A stretch of 64,000 bases of DNA from Aphanomyces cochlioides (taxonomy: Eukaryota > Oomycota > Saprolegniomycetes > Saprolegniales > Verrucalvaceae), in the NCBI GenBank assembly GCA_019828595.1, contig JAHQRK010000030.1, forward strand, positions 372,001 through 436,000, given 5' to 3'. Under the pieces are notes generated by a model, which was not told where the DNA came from, made no database searches, and saw only the letters and a list, made by a program, of their open reading frames with translations. Of this stretch, positions 43,043 to 54,000 are shown piece by piece. A program made the translations under genes and the position numbers. Position 1 is the stretch's first letter, and each line of letters starts with the position of its first letter.

Positions 43043-43389
43043 AGGCTATAGGCTGCTGCCTCATGCAAGTGGGGGAGGATGGGCGTGACCGCCCTGTCTC
43101 CTATCAATCGCGCCAACTCCAAAAGGCTGAGAAAGCCTACCCTGTCCACGACCTCGAGCTGCTAGCTATGAAGTATGCACTGACCATGTTTCGCATCTAC
43201 CTTCTAGGTAGCAAGCCGTTCGTGGTCTATACAAACCATGCATCTTTACGCACTGCTGTCAAGTCACCTCACATTAGCCAACGCATGGCCCGGTGATTAT
43301 CCTTCTTTGCTGAGTTCAACTTCACAGTTGAATACAAACCCGGACGTCAAAACGTCCTTGCAGACGCACTTTCACGCCGACCCTCGACG
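43019..43389 (+). pseudogene. G4 RNase H
   Basis: VVCDASVKAIGCCLMQ and YPVHDLELLAMKYAL keep the first Asp and the Glu, but the third acidic position reads FVVYTNHASLRT (Asn for Asp). TGA at 43294-43296 replaces a likely Trp (RMAR-stop-LSFFAEF); the frame then continues to YKPGRQNVLADALSRRP. Two G to A changes explain both defects. Confidence 0.8.
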
Positions 43390-45040
43390 GTGGATGAATC
43401 CACTCTGAATCATGTGTCACATGCCCACTCCAAGCTTCTTGAACGTGTACGAGCATCGTACGCCTCTGACAAGTGGCTCTCCGAGGTTCTCTCCCAGTTG
43501 ACAAGCTCCACCTCTTCATCGAAGCGATCCTCGCTCAAGAATTATTGTATTTCCGACGGCTTGGTTTATTACTCTTTGGCTTCCAGCCCTCGTCGTCTTG
43601 CGATACCCGCAGACGAAGCTCTTCGTCGAGATATTCTCCATGATTGTCATACGGCCCAAACGGCAGGCCACTTTGGCCGCGACAAAAACTTATCTCACAA
43701 TGGCCCGCAAATTTTGGTGGCCTCGATTGTTCAAGGCTGTATCGCGCTATATAGCGCATTGTGACGTTTGTCAACGTGTCAAGGCTTCTTCAGCCACTCG
43801 TGCCCCACTGTCACCTCTGCCAATACCCGATGAGGTGTTTTCCTCAGTTAGCATGAATTTTATCTTTGGTCTCCCTCGAGACAAGCATGGCCGTACCGGC
43901 ATTTGGACCTGTGTTGACAGGCTGTCGAAATATCTTATTGCAGTCGCATGCCGCGACACCATCACTGCCGAAGAATCGGCTCAACTCTACTTCGACCATG
44001 TTTTCTGCCGTTTTGGATTACCCTCCTCTATTGTTTCCGACCGCGATCCTCGCTTCACCTCCAAGTTTTGGTCCGCGCTTTTTGCGCTTTGTGGAACCTC
44101 TCTCGACATGTCAACGTCTGACCACCCTGAGACTGACGGTCAGTCCGAGCGAGCCAATCGAGTTATCGAAGACGTTCTTCGCAGCTACGCTCAATCAAAG
44201 CCGCGTACTTGGAGCTCAATGCTCTCGCATGTTGCTTTCGCATACAACAACTCTGTTCAAGCTTCCACGGGTCACACCCCTTTTTACGTCCTACACCTTC
44301 GACACCCTCGTCTACCGCTTGATGTGGATGCTCCACTTTTACGTGAGGGAGGATCTATCCCAGCTCGCACGATTGCAAGTGTGAAACACTTTGTTGATAA
44401 ACGGAAGTCCTTACTTCACCATGTTCGCGAAAATCTCGCAGCTGCCCAAGCTAAACAAGCCCTCCAAGCTAACATGTCAAGTCGACCCAATACCAATGTT
44501 TATTCAATTGGCGAACTAGTCTTACTACACGCATCGGCTGTGCCAAAATCGGCGCTTGGCAATTCCAAACTGCAGCCACTCTGGCTTGGTCCATTCCCTA
44601 TTTCAAAGAAGGTTAGCAACACTGCGTACAAGTTGGAGCTTCCAGCCAAATGGCAAATCCACCCAACATTCTATGTTGGCAAGCTCAAGAAGTATTTACC
44701 TGTTACGCCGAATCGCGGCGATCAGTCGATTTCCGCTCCTTTCGCCAGCGCCACAACGAGTCAACATGACACTTTATTTCCTCAAGTTGAGCGGCATCGC
44801 CTCATAGTCCCGTCGGAACGCGCGCAACAAATCCGCTCTTGGATAATTCGCAACATGCTTCTCAAGCGTCCCAAGGCGATCGCGCAACTCTTGATTTTGA
44901 ACTTCAAGATCTTCGACGCGCATCCCCAAACGAACGTGTGCCAACACCAGAGACCCATCTTGAGCCACCACTCCAGGAGATGGAGGTCGACTCGCCGACC
45001 GCGGACGACTTGGCGACTTCGGAGCCAACACAACTGGTGA
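43390..45040 (+). pseudogene. G4 integrase
   Basis: The zinc-finger region begins in one frame (ILHDCHTAQTAGHFGRDK) and moves to another by about 43690 (FWWPRLFKAVSRYIAHCDVC). In the catalytic core the first Asp is Asn (SVSMNFIFGLPRDKHGR); the second Asp (SIVSDRDPRFTSK) and the Glu (PETDGQSERANRV) remain. The GPF-like module (PLWLGPFPISKKV) follows. A third frame (44839-45429) probably holds the rest of Pol. Without the first Asp, strand transfer is not expected. Confidence 0.85.
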
Positions 45041-45429
45041 CGCTGGCACAACCACGCTTCCAGAAACGCCGCTTGGAACCTCCAACCGAGGACGTTGAGA
45101 CCGCTCCATCGCAGCATGCGATCGTCCCCGCTTCCGTTCCTCGCCTAGTGGGCAGACGCTACAGTCCGGTCGGACTGGAATACCGTCTTTATCAATCACC
45201 GTCGACGGCAGCTGCCGATATGGAGCCTATTTGGATATCAGCTCGAGAAGCGCGTGAAATATTACCTCAAGAGTTGGCAGCTTACGAGTCACAGCGGCGG
45301 CATTCAAGACGCAAGCTTGCGCCAGACGCTGAAAGCCTCCTGAGCGTATTGGCCCTGAGAGGGTCTTCCATAGAAACTCGGCGTAATTCGCAAGACGGTT
45401 CGTCCATTGGGCGACGGTTCTCGGCGTAG
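44839..45429 (+). pseudogene. G4 Pol C-terminal tail, possible degenerate chromodomain
   Basis: A 196-residue frame continuing Pol after a shift. It has a polar linker (LEPPLQEMEVDSPTADD) and an end (GLEYRLYQSPS...MEPIWISAREAREILPQEL) that loosely follows the chromodomain order YxVxxxG...WexxxxL...L. The similarity is weak. It overlaps the antisense ORF on the other strand from 45227. Confidence 0.4.
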
Positions 45430-46243
45430 GTCGATCCTCATAGTCATTATTGACTCGTTTGGGCGTGAAATACGCAAAGGCAAACAACAACAAGTACTCC
45501 TCGACGCTCTCGTTCGGCAACAATGCCATCGGCACGTTCGGCCACACCGCGTTTCTTGCCTTGCAATCGCGGCGGTCATTTGTCTATTGGGCTTGAATAG
45601 CCGCACGGCATCCAGTCTTCTTGTACAACAAGAGCAGGTATCGCAACGTTGCGCACATCTTGAAACGATCCATTTGACTGTCCCACAGTCCGAGAAAATT
45701 GTGCACGCTCTGGCAGTCGCCGATGTCCATGGGATGGCCCGTTCCACAATCTGTCAAGAGCCCAGAGGCTTGAATCAGCGGGTTCCGCTTGTCGGCGCAA
45801 TCTTGCTGAGTCTTCGCGAACCACAGATCGCCGATCTCCATCTCGCGTGCTTTCAGCATGAACAGCGATTCATACACCTTGCCAGTTGAAGACGCTTGTG
45901 GGTATCCTCAGACGTCGAGCGTCAAGTCTTGAATCATTGGGAACGGCCCAGTCGTTGCCACTGGCATCAGCGCCACGCTTGGCTTGCCTTCAGTCTTGTC
46001 CGCCAAGTCTGGCTCTTCCTTGATCACCGTCTCATCAGCCTTCGGCTTCTCTCGCTCTTGGTCCACCTTGGCCTCTGCCTCCGGCTCCGCCGCGCCGCAC
46101 TCCGCTTCTTGTTGTCCCGCATCTTGCTTTCCCTCTTCCGAGTCTCGGCGCAATACTTTGCCCATCGCGCTTGTGATTGAATCAGACAGTTGCACCGTCT
46201 CCAATCCAAATTCTCCAACTGTCACTCCTGACTGCCCTTTCAC
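45227..46243 (-). pseudogene. Antisense ORF in G4 upstream of 3' LTR
   Basis: One minus-strand frame of about 339 codons, interrupted by TGA at 45908 and TAG at 45584. It encodes an acidic Ala/Glu-rich N-terminal part (ETVIKEEPDLADKTEGKP), then YESLFMLKAREMEIGDLWF, LRYLLLLYKKTGC, and VEEYLLLFAFAYFTPKRV with a helical C-terminus (TLEVIFHALLELIS). No ATG is evident at its start and no family is recognised. It sits in the same relative place as the antisense gene of G2 but shows no clear similarity to it. It could be a captured gene or a family trait. Confidence 0.4.
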
Positions 46244-46296
46244 GCGTTCGCGTGATCTGCGTTCCCATTTTTGACCACCTCACGCTCTGGTTTTGA

Positions 46297-46307
46297 GTGT
46301 GGGGAAG
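46297..46307 (+). other. G4 polypurine tract
   Basis: GTGTGGGGAAG abuts the 3' LTR start. Confidence 0.7.
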
Positions 46308-46574
46308 TGTAACCGGAGTCGTCCGGTTAATTGCATCGTGACCCTTGACATGACATGCCTGATGTTGGCATGGCATCTGTATTGACCTCTGCGTGTGAGC
46401 ACCTGTTGCTCACAGCCATTCCTTTGCATTGAGCCTTCTAGGCCATTCGTATTCACTGGCCCACAAGCCCCGTTCGTTTATCTAGCTCTTAGCTTTAGTT
46501 AGGATAAAGCTAATTCACTTTTCAATTTGCCTCTTGTCTATCAGACCTTCCTCTGCGCGCTTTGCACGGTTACA
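46308..46574 (+). repeat. G4 3' LTR
   Basis: Direct repeat of 39878-40144, immediately preceded by the purine tract GTGTGGGGAAG. Confidence 0.95.
46515..46531 (+). promoter_or_regulatory. Inr-FPR core promoter in G4 3' LTR
   Basis: Exact copy of 40085-40101. Confidence 0.8.
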
Positions 46575-47210
46575 TTTGTGGTGATACCGGGCATAAATAG
46601 AGAAACAGGTATCGGAGCTGTGGGACCCGGAGGTCTCGTCAGGTCCGAGACTTATCCGGATGAAACCCAAGTTATTTTAAGTCCAGAGTGAAAATATCTT
46701 GGGTATTGCTCCTTCAGGTCCCACACCACTGATAGGCTAAAATATAACTTACATTTCCATCCACTACAGGCATATCAAGATAAAAGTACACTTCATGGTA
46801 GAATTCATGAACTAAGCTACACTAGAGCTGCAAATGGAATTAAAACGAGCAAAATCGTAGGAATACAGCTCAAATCTATAGCCTAACAACGCAATAGAGC
46901 ATACATATGCACGCAACCTAGACAGCGTGGCTTTTGTTCTCGCAGCAAGGGCAAGACCAAAGTCCATCGACAGCGGAAATTAGCCTCCATATGCCATACT
47001 ATAATAGTATTGAAAAATGAACATGTATTCTGGTTTTATTCATAAATTTCGCACTGTATGGATGCTTGGTTCATGTTTTATATTCTTTGTACAACCAATC
47101 AAATCTTTTCAAATGTTATAAATGGATATTCCTCCCTGGGTCTCAAAATATAAGTTTTTGTACAGGACTCAGGTCAGAACCCACTGTGAATACAGGTACA
47201 ATATCCACTA
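46575..47210. other. Non-coding gap between G4 and the pogo element
   Basis: Starts with the TTTGT target duplication and the rest of the invaded repeat (to about 46640). No gene recognised in the AT-rich remainder. Confidence 0.5.
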
Positions 47211-47235
47211 ACGTAAATGGTCATGGTCGAGCAGG
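47211..47235 (+). repeat. Left TIR of the pogo element
   Basis: Begins ACGTAAATGG and ends GTCGAGCAGG; preceded by TA at 47209-47210. Confidence 0.85.
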
Positions 47236-47569
47236 GTTAGGTGAGTGAATCTTGGATGAGGCACTGCTCAGCCTACAAATACCAGGAACAATTTGCAGGA
47301 ACTGTCTATGAAAGCTGGTATTATCCTCTTCAATATTACAAAAATCAAGCATAATAACTCATGTATTCAAAATAATATATAACTTTAAAGTTCAAATTTG
47401 CTTACTTTTTGGTCATCGGAGTCGAGCACAATTTTTATCTTTACTTAAGTATTGAAATTGACAAAGATGAGATGTCAGATCCGGCAGGGTAGGGTATAAA
47501 ATTTCAAGAGAAAATTTAGAAATATGCAATATATAAATTGTAATAGTACTGCTATTTCTTTGAACACTT

Positions 47570-49141
47570 CTACAATTGTACCATTTGACAATCTTGGCTT
47601 AAAAGATCTTGAAAGCCAGACGTAGACAAAATTTCATGGGAGTGGTCGCTTTCAGCAGTATACTCTCTCGAGTCGCACTGCGTTTTCATTGCTTTTTTGC
47701 TGCAAATCTTCGTGCGCAACTCAATTGATCGCTTTGCTGCGGCATGCTGTTCTTCAACCGTGCAATCTACCTCACTCAGTGTAGCTAATGTGAGTATGCG
47801 AGCACCAATGTGAACTCTTTTTCGTTGCCCTCGCCTATTTTTCTTCTTTGCAGGAAGAGTCAGAACGGTTGATTCAATAATCGGACGGTGCACAATCCAA
47901 TCTGCCATTGTCACAGATTTGGGAACTCCATTTGCCTTGAAACGGTGGTAATGGCGAAGCATTCGATCTTTTGACAATGGCCAAAGGCCACAAGCGGAAA
48001 AACCAGCAATAAGATTTCCCTTTGTGAACCTGAAAGCCAAGCTGTAGAGCATATTTCAAGAGCCAAACTAGGTGCTATCGAGCACAGCTCTCCAGTATCT
48101 ACAAATATCATCAGTACAACACTCATTAGGATCAGATTTACCATCTTCCAATATAGCATCTGCGATTCCATTTTCAATTTCTCTCTTGAATGATTTAAAC
48201 ACAGCAACGTCCAATGGCTGCAATAAATGTGTTGCATTGGACGGCAAACAAAGAAGAATGACACCAAGGGCTTCGCACAACGATATGATTCCATCCGTAC
48301 AATGAGACGCCAAACCATCAAAGATCAATACGACCGGTCGTTGGACAGCATTGCCAAGGTTATCAGAAAAGTGGGTGATCCAATTGCCAAAGACAAATTC
48401 GTTCATGAACCCTTTCGGGGCTGTGGTGATAGTTGCGCCAGAAACAATACAATGCGATGCGAGAGACTTGTCGATCGTCTCACCAGGTAATATGAACGTG
48501 GGTGGGATGATTGCACCGTCGGCTCGAACGCATGCAACGATTGACAAGTGGTAACCAGGTTGGATAGTTTCAGCCCATACGTTCTTTGATCCTTTGATTG
48601 CAACAACTTTCCCATCTTTCTTCCTTGTTCGGAAAGCAGTTTCATCCATATTAAAAACTCGATCCGCCGAGAGGTCATGGCTGTCGATGAGCTGGCTCAT
48701 CGCATCGAAGAGAGTATCAATGGATGTGGCATCAACTGCATTTCTGGATCTAGAGATTGTCTGAGCTGTGCGATTTGTGAGAATAGGATGTCTATTTTTG
48801 AAACGTTGGTACCAACCGTTACCAACTCTGAGACCAGGACAAATTTTGGCGGCAACTTTGCAAGCTCTCTTTATTATACGTCGTCGATTGACCGGGTTTC
48901 CTTTCATCTGCATTGCCGAGATCCACTCAACAATTTTACGTTCGCATTCAAGGGGCAACAGGGGCTCTGCCCCGAGACAGGCTATCGTTTCACCGTTTTT
49001 CGAAGCACGTACATGTGCTGTGAGTGTAGAATATTTCACTCCAAATTCGATCGACGCTTTTCTTGCGCTGGTACCTTCAAGAACTCGAGCAACCGCTTTT
49101 TCCATGGGGGGTGTTGACGTCGCTGGGGCTTCCGATGTCAT
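47570..49141 (-). pseudogene. pogo/Tigger transposase (HTH, CENP-B, DDE)
   Basis: From ATG 49141, 357 residues are uninterrupted. They include an N-terminal psq-like HTH (MEKAVARVLEGTSARKASIE), a CENP-B-type DNA-binding domain (VGNGWYQRFKNRHPIL), and a DDE core with VFNMDETAF, VLIFDGLASHC and HLLQPLDVAVF. There are 35 residues between the last two Asp, as usual for pogo. TAG at 48068 and TGA 12 bases on break the frame, after which the same frame resumes with MLYSLAFRFTKGNLIAGF and a basic C-terminus to 47570. The core is complete but the C-terminal part is cut off. Confidence 0.85.
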
Positions 49142-49287
49142 GGGATAGAGGGAAATTATCTGTGCGCCATCATGTCAATAATGGAAACGGCAGAGATATT
49201 CGGAACCGGATAAACTTTTGGTATAAATTATGATAGTTCACACTGCCAAAAAGTTGTGCAATATGATTGGTGCTCGACCTCGTTTCA

Positions 49288-49312
49288 CCTGCTCGACCAT
49301 GATTATTTACGT
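49288..49312 (-). repeat. Right TIR of the pogo element
   Basis: Inverted copy of 47211-47235 with two mismatches, followed by TA at 49313-49314. Confidence 0.85.
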
Positions 49313-49314
49313 TA

Positions 49315-50011
49315 GCTATCAAAATTCCAAAAGTTCGGGATATTCGCAGTCTCATGACTGCGTCAGGGTGAAGATTTGGGTGGTGCTTGTCGGGAAGTTG
49401 TCCTGTTGTCATCTTGTCTGTCCCACTCGCTTAATTAAATTCAAAATTTACTTTATCAAGTGTTGTCAAGATTAAATAGTTAACTCAATCGAAAAAAGTT
49501 TACTAATCTATTTAATTTACTTTATCGAAGTAATAGTCGGACTAAATAACTATTGAACTAATTTTTAAAATAGCTATATTGTTTGAGCAGGAGTCAGCAC
49601 AGCCATCTGATCTCATTTGGTTTTTGGTGCACCCGCAAGCTGCTGGTGCGTCCGGCCGGTGGAAACTCGTGATTTTCCACACGCGACTAGTACTGTAGAC
49701 TAACGTTATTAGAGCTGTTCTCGTTAAATTCACTGTTTGTGATTGCACTGGAGGTTGTGATAGGTTGCTAAAAGCAATAATCTAACACCAGTGTCTTTAC
49801 ATTCCTTGAAGGGTGATAATCGAGCTTACAGAGCTGTCGTACAGAAGTCGAGTTTGTGAGGTTTATTCTACTATACGCTGTGCTGCTTTGCTACTTGTGC
49901 CCTTTGTTTTTTTGTGTGCCTGCGCCTGTGGATCTCTTTGGTCTCGACATCGCCGATTCTTGAAAATATTAATTTTAATAGTTCAGTTGTGGAAACAAAA
50001 TATATTTTATC
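49315..50011. other. Non-coding AT-rich region
   Basis: No gene recognised. TTTACTTTATC occurs twice (about 49448 and 49509) beside TTAAATAGTTA/TAAATAACTA strings that partly pair. Confidence 0.4.
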
Positions 50012-50241
50012 ATGGGTAAGAACAAATATACATTTTAGCAGGATATAAATATCTACTTTTAGACCCGTATTCAGAAAAAGACATGGAGCCAATCGAACAA
50101 TCCGATAAAACAAAAAATGACTTGGAGCCAATCAAAGAATCCAACAAAATAAAAAAAGACTTTGAGGAAACAACAGAATCCCATAAAAAAGACAAAAAAT
50201 CGACCAATGACCTAAACCTTCTAAACCCTTCAATCAAATAA
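50012..50241 (+). other. Possible short charged ORF with imperfect tandem repeats
   Basis: A frame encoding three copies of a D-x-EPI-x-S-K-like unit (DMEPIEQSDKTKNDLEPIKE) ends at TAA 50239-50241. Its only nearby start would need a 23-nt GTAAGA...TTTTAG intron at 50016-50038, much shorter than the other introns in the window. The repeated nucleotide unit is about 39 bp. It may be a fragment of an unseen gene. Confidence 0.25.
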
Positions 50242-50990
50242 GGTTTTGGAGTTCAAGACATATCACTCACGAGTCTCAAGGAGGGAAAGCGGGATTTGAA
50301 TGTGATTTGCATTCAACTTCATGTCAACCAATGTCGTCTGTTTACAGGTTATATATTGTGCTTTCTACTCAAAATTTCCTCCGGCGATTGGTTGAATCAC
50401 CGGCAAATCGCCGGACCTTCGAAATATAATACAAATATCAATTTTAGAAGGTTATTTTGACCTTCTTGATCGGGATGGTACACGAAATCGACGAAGCTTC
50501 GTCGTGCGCTGGCGAGGCCAGAGGCCTCTCCACTTGTTGTACGCTCAACGTGAGGAGAGATGAATGACGTGGAGTTCTCTTCGAGGTGGGGTCGCTGTGG
50601 AAGGTTGTTCAGAGTCATAGAGATGACTTGAGATTTGCAGCTTTTCTCTCACAAACTTAGGTCAGTTTTCAGCCAATCAATTGATAGTAAAATTATTTTT
50701 AGCCAATCATATTGTCCGGACGATTTCGGAAATATCGCCTGAAATTGGCAAATTTGGACGGAAATCACAATATCATAGTAAAATATAAAATCGCTCTGTA
50801 TTTGTTAGTCCTCAGGAGACTGCGCCAAAGCGTAAGCGGTCTTCAATACAGTATTCGATCTTAGCTGGTCAAGCATAGAATTTTCACCCACTAAATTTAT
50901 ACATAGTTTGTATTAAGTCTCGAAATAAATTAAGTATCAATGGGTTCAATGAATCGAACTGGAAACTCGAAGTGTGTGACACCAGAACTG
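50242..50990. other. Upstream region of K8
   Basis: No gene recognised. AGCCAATCA motifs lie at about 50676 and 50702. The K8 core promoter follows directly. Confidence 0.4.
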
Positions 50991-51004
50991 TCAGTTTGCA
51001 ATTT
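50991..51004 (+). promoter_or_regulatory. Oomycete Inr-FPR core promoter, K8
   Basis: TCAGTTTGCAATTT fits TCANTYY-N-CAWTTT exactly, 38 bp upstream of the ATG at 51029. This, with the absence of an earlier in-frame ATG, fixes the start. Confidence 0.75.
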
Positions 51005-51028
51005 GAGAAGGCAAGACATCGCTTGGGC

Positions 51029-54000
51029 ATGAAACGTGAAGCTGACAGAATGATTGAGGCTGCGAAAAAAGGACATATCGATAGTATTCGTGCCCTCTTG
51101 ACAAAGGGCGCATCAATTGACAAGGCCGACGAGGTACGATAGAACTCGAGACACTCGCGAATGTTGTGTTGTTGGAATAGGTGTTTGGAGAAACACCCCT
51201 TTATGTGGCTTCAGAGGAAGGACATTTGGATGTCGTCAAAGAGCTGCTGGAACAGGGTGCATCAATTGACAACGCCAATAAGGTACGATATGCCTGGAGA
51301 CACTCGAGTCTGTTCTGTTGTTGTTGGAATAGGTTGGAGGAACACCCCTTTGTGTGGCTTCAATGAAAGGACATTTGGATGTCGTCAAAGAGCTGCTGGC
51401 GCTGGGTGCATCAATTGACAAGGCCGATAGGGTACGATATGGCTGTAGACATTCGAGTATGTTGTTGAAATAGGTTGGACGAACACCTCTTTATGTGGCT
51501 TCAGAGGAAGGACGTTTGGATGTCATCAAAGAGCTGCTGGCACATGGTGCATCAATTGACAACGCCAACCAGGTACAATATGGCTGAAGACACTCGAGAA
51601 TGTTGTTTTGTTGGAGTAGTATGGAGGAACACCCCTTTATGTGGCTTCAGAGGAAGGACATTTGGATGTCGTCAAAGAGCTGGTGGCGCAGAGTGCATCA
51701 ATTGACAAGGCCGATAGGGTACGATAGAGCTGGAGATATTCGAGTATGTTGTGTTGTTGAAATAGGTTGGACGAACACCTCTTTATGAGGCTTCAGAGGA
51801 AGGACATTTGGATGTCGTCAAAGAGTTGCTGGCACATGGTGCATCAATTGACAACGCCAACCGGGTACAATATGGCTGAAGACACTCGAGAATGTTGTGT
51901 TGTTGGAGTAGTATGGACGAACACCCCTTAATGTGGCTTCAATGAAAGGACATTTGGATGTCGTCAAAGAGCTGCTGGAACAGGGTGCATCAATTGACAA
52001 GGCCGAGGAGGTACGATAGAGCTGGGGACATTCGAGTATGTTGTGTTGTTGAAATAGGATGGACGAACACCCCTTTATGTGGCTTCAGAGGAAGGACGTT
52101 TGGATGTCGTCAAAGAGTTGCTGGCACATGGTGCATCAATTGACAACGCTAACCAGGTACAATATGGCTGAAGACACTCGAGAATGTTGTGTTATTGGAG
52201 TAGTATGGACGAACACCTCTTTATGCGGCTTCAATGAAAGGACAGTTGGATGTCGTCAAAGAGATGCTGGAACAGGGTGCATCAATTGAAAAAGCCAACC
52301 AGGTACAATATGGCTGGAGGCATTCGAGTGTGTTGTGTTGTTGAAATAGGTTGGACGAACACCTCTTTATGTGGCTTCAGAGGAAGGACGTTTGGATGTC
52401 GTCAAAGAGTTGCTGGCACATGGTGCATCAATTGACAACGCCAACCAGGTACAATATGGCTGAAGACACTCGAGAATGTTGTTTTGTTGGAGTAGTATGG
52501 AGGAACACCCCTTTATGTGGCTTCAATGAAAGGACATTTGGATGTCGTCAAAGAGCTGCTGGCGCAGGGTGCATCAATTGACAAGGCCGAGGAGGTACGA
52601 TAGAGCTGGAGACATTCGAGTATGTTGTGTTGTTGAAATAGGTTGGACGAACACCTCTTTATGTGGCTTCAGAGGAAGGACGTTTGGATGTCATCAAAGA
52701 GCTACTGGCACAGGGTGCATCAATTGAAATAGTCGATGAGGTAAGGCATGGATGGATACCGTCGAGTATGTTGTGTTGTTGAAATAGGTTGGACGAACAC
52801 CTCTTTGTGTGGTTTCAAGTCTAGGACATTTTGATGTCGTCAAAGAGCTTATTGTACTTGGCGCAGCTATAGATGTTAGAGACAAGGTGAGAAAATTGAA
52901 GTTGGTTGACGAAATGTTCTCTCTGTGACTAGGGTGGGTGCACCCCACTTCATGGTGCTTCGCGCTATGGTCATTTTGATGTTGTAAAAGAGCTGTTGGC
53001 ACGAGGTGCAACAACAAGAACAAGAGACAAGGTTGAATTCATATCATATTAGTATACCGTTTATCCGTGAAAGGAGTTAGGATGGCAGCACGGCACTGTA
53101 TTGGGCTTCGTACAATGGACACTTCAAGGTTGTTGAACAACTGTTGATATGTGATGCGATTGTGGATATTGCATCTTGGGTGAAGCAATTTCAAGTATGA
53201 AATGAAATCTTATTATCATGATGGTAGGACGGCAGAACACCGCTATACGTGGCATCAGGGAACGGTCATCTTAAAGTTGTAGAAGAGTTGCTGTATCACG
53301 GCGCCGATTTGGATAAGAAAGCATGGGTATATCAAAGATGAATGTGGAGATAGTCTTAGTCTCATGGAATAGGATGATAGCACATCCCTGCATGTGGCTT
53401 TGTGGCACGGGCATTTTCCTGTTGTAAAGCTGTTAGTTGATCGCGGGATATCAATAAATAAATCAGACTGGGTAAAGACGAGTCTCTATGTGAAGACCCA
53501 TCATGTTATTGTACAGTGTGGCCTGACGCCTCTACACGTTGCTTCAATTTCAAGAAATGGTCATGTAGACATTGTGGATGTGCTTCTGGCTCATGGTGCC
53601 GATGTCAGTGCAAAAGATAAGGTGAGAAAGGAGTTGCATATACTTACCATGTTTATCCGTGGTAGTATGGCAATAGGCCCTTACACTGCGCATCCTTTTG
53701 GGGACATTATGACGTTGTAAAGTCCCTTCTAGATCATGGCGCCTATGTGAATATAGCAAACAAGGTTGAAGACGACTACGAGCCATCTTATTCTTTGAAT
53801 AGAAATACTATACACCTCTGCATTTGGCTGCAAAAAGAAGACGTTTGGAAATCGTGCAGCTAATTTTGAGTAGTGGTGGAGACATGAAAAAAAAGTCGAA
53901 GGTTTGGTTGTTGTCTCATTCTTGTTGAATATGGCTTTACAGGATGGAAAAACTGCTCGAGACTTAGGCAATATTGGAGTAAAAAAGATATTTGACAGTT

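Larger units (their letters stand above)
39878..46574 (+). mobile_element. Ty3/Gypsy retrotransposon G4 (6.7 kb)
   Basis: 267-bp LTRs start TGTAACCGG, end CGGTTACA and differ at one base. They are flanked by the 5-bp duplication TTTGT (39873-39877 and 46575-46579). PBS, gag, protease, RT, RNase H, integrase and polypurine tract are in order on the plus strand. A long opposite-strand ORF lies before the 3' LTR. Coding is multiply disrupted despite the young LTRs. Confidence 0.95.
47211..49312 (-). mobile_element. pogo/Tigger-type DNA transposon
   Basis: 25-bp terminal inverted repeats (ACGTAAATGGTCATGGTCGA onward, at 47211-47235 and 49288-49312) match except for two positions and are flanked by TA on both sides, the target duplication of this group. 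They enclose one transposase gene on the minus strand, damaged by two stops. Confidence 0.85.

Noticed and set aside
13523..43296. Reassigned UGA codon (TGA at conserved Trp or Gly positions in G3, G4 and K2)
   Set aside because: The intact genes K8, K9 and the DD82E transposase need no sense TGA, the replaced residue is not constant (Trp twice, Gly twice), and all affected copies have other lesions. Ordinary nonsense mutation explains it.
51181..52886. CRISPR-like or satellite array
   Set aside because: The 146-bp units encode one ankyrin repeat each with splice sites at fixed positions and an open spliced frame; there are no direct-repeat/spacer features.
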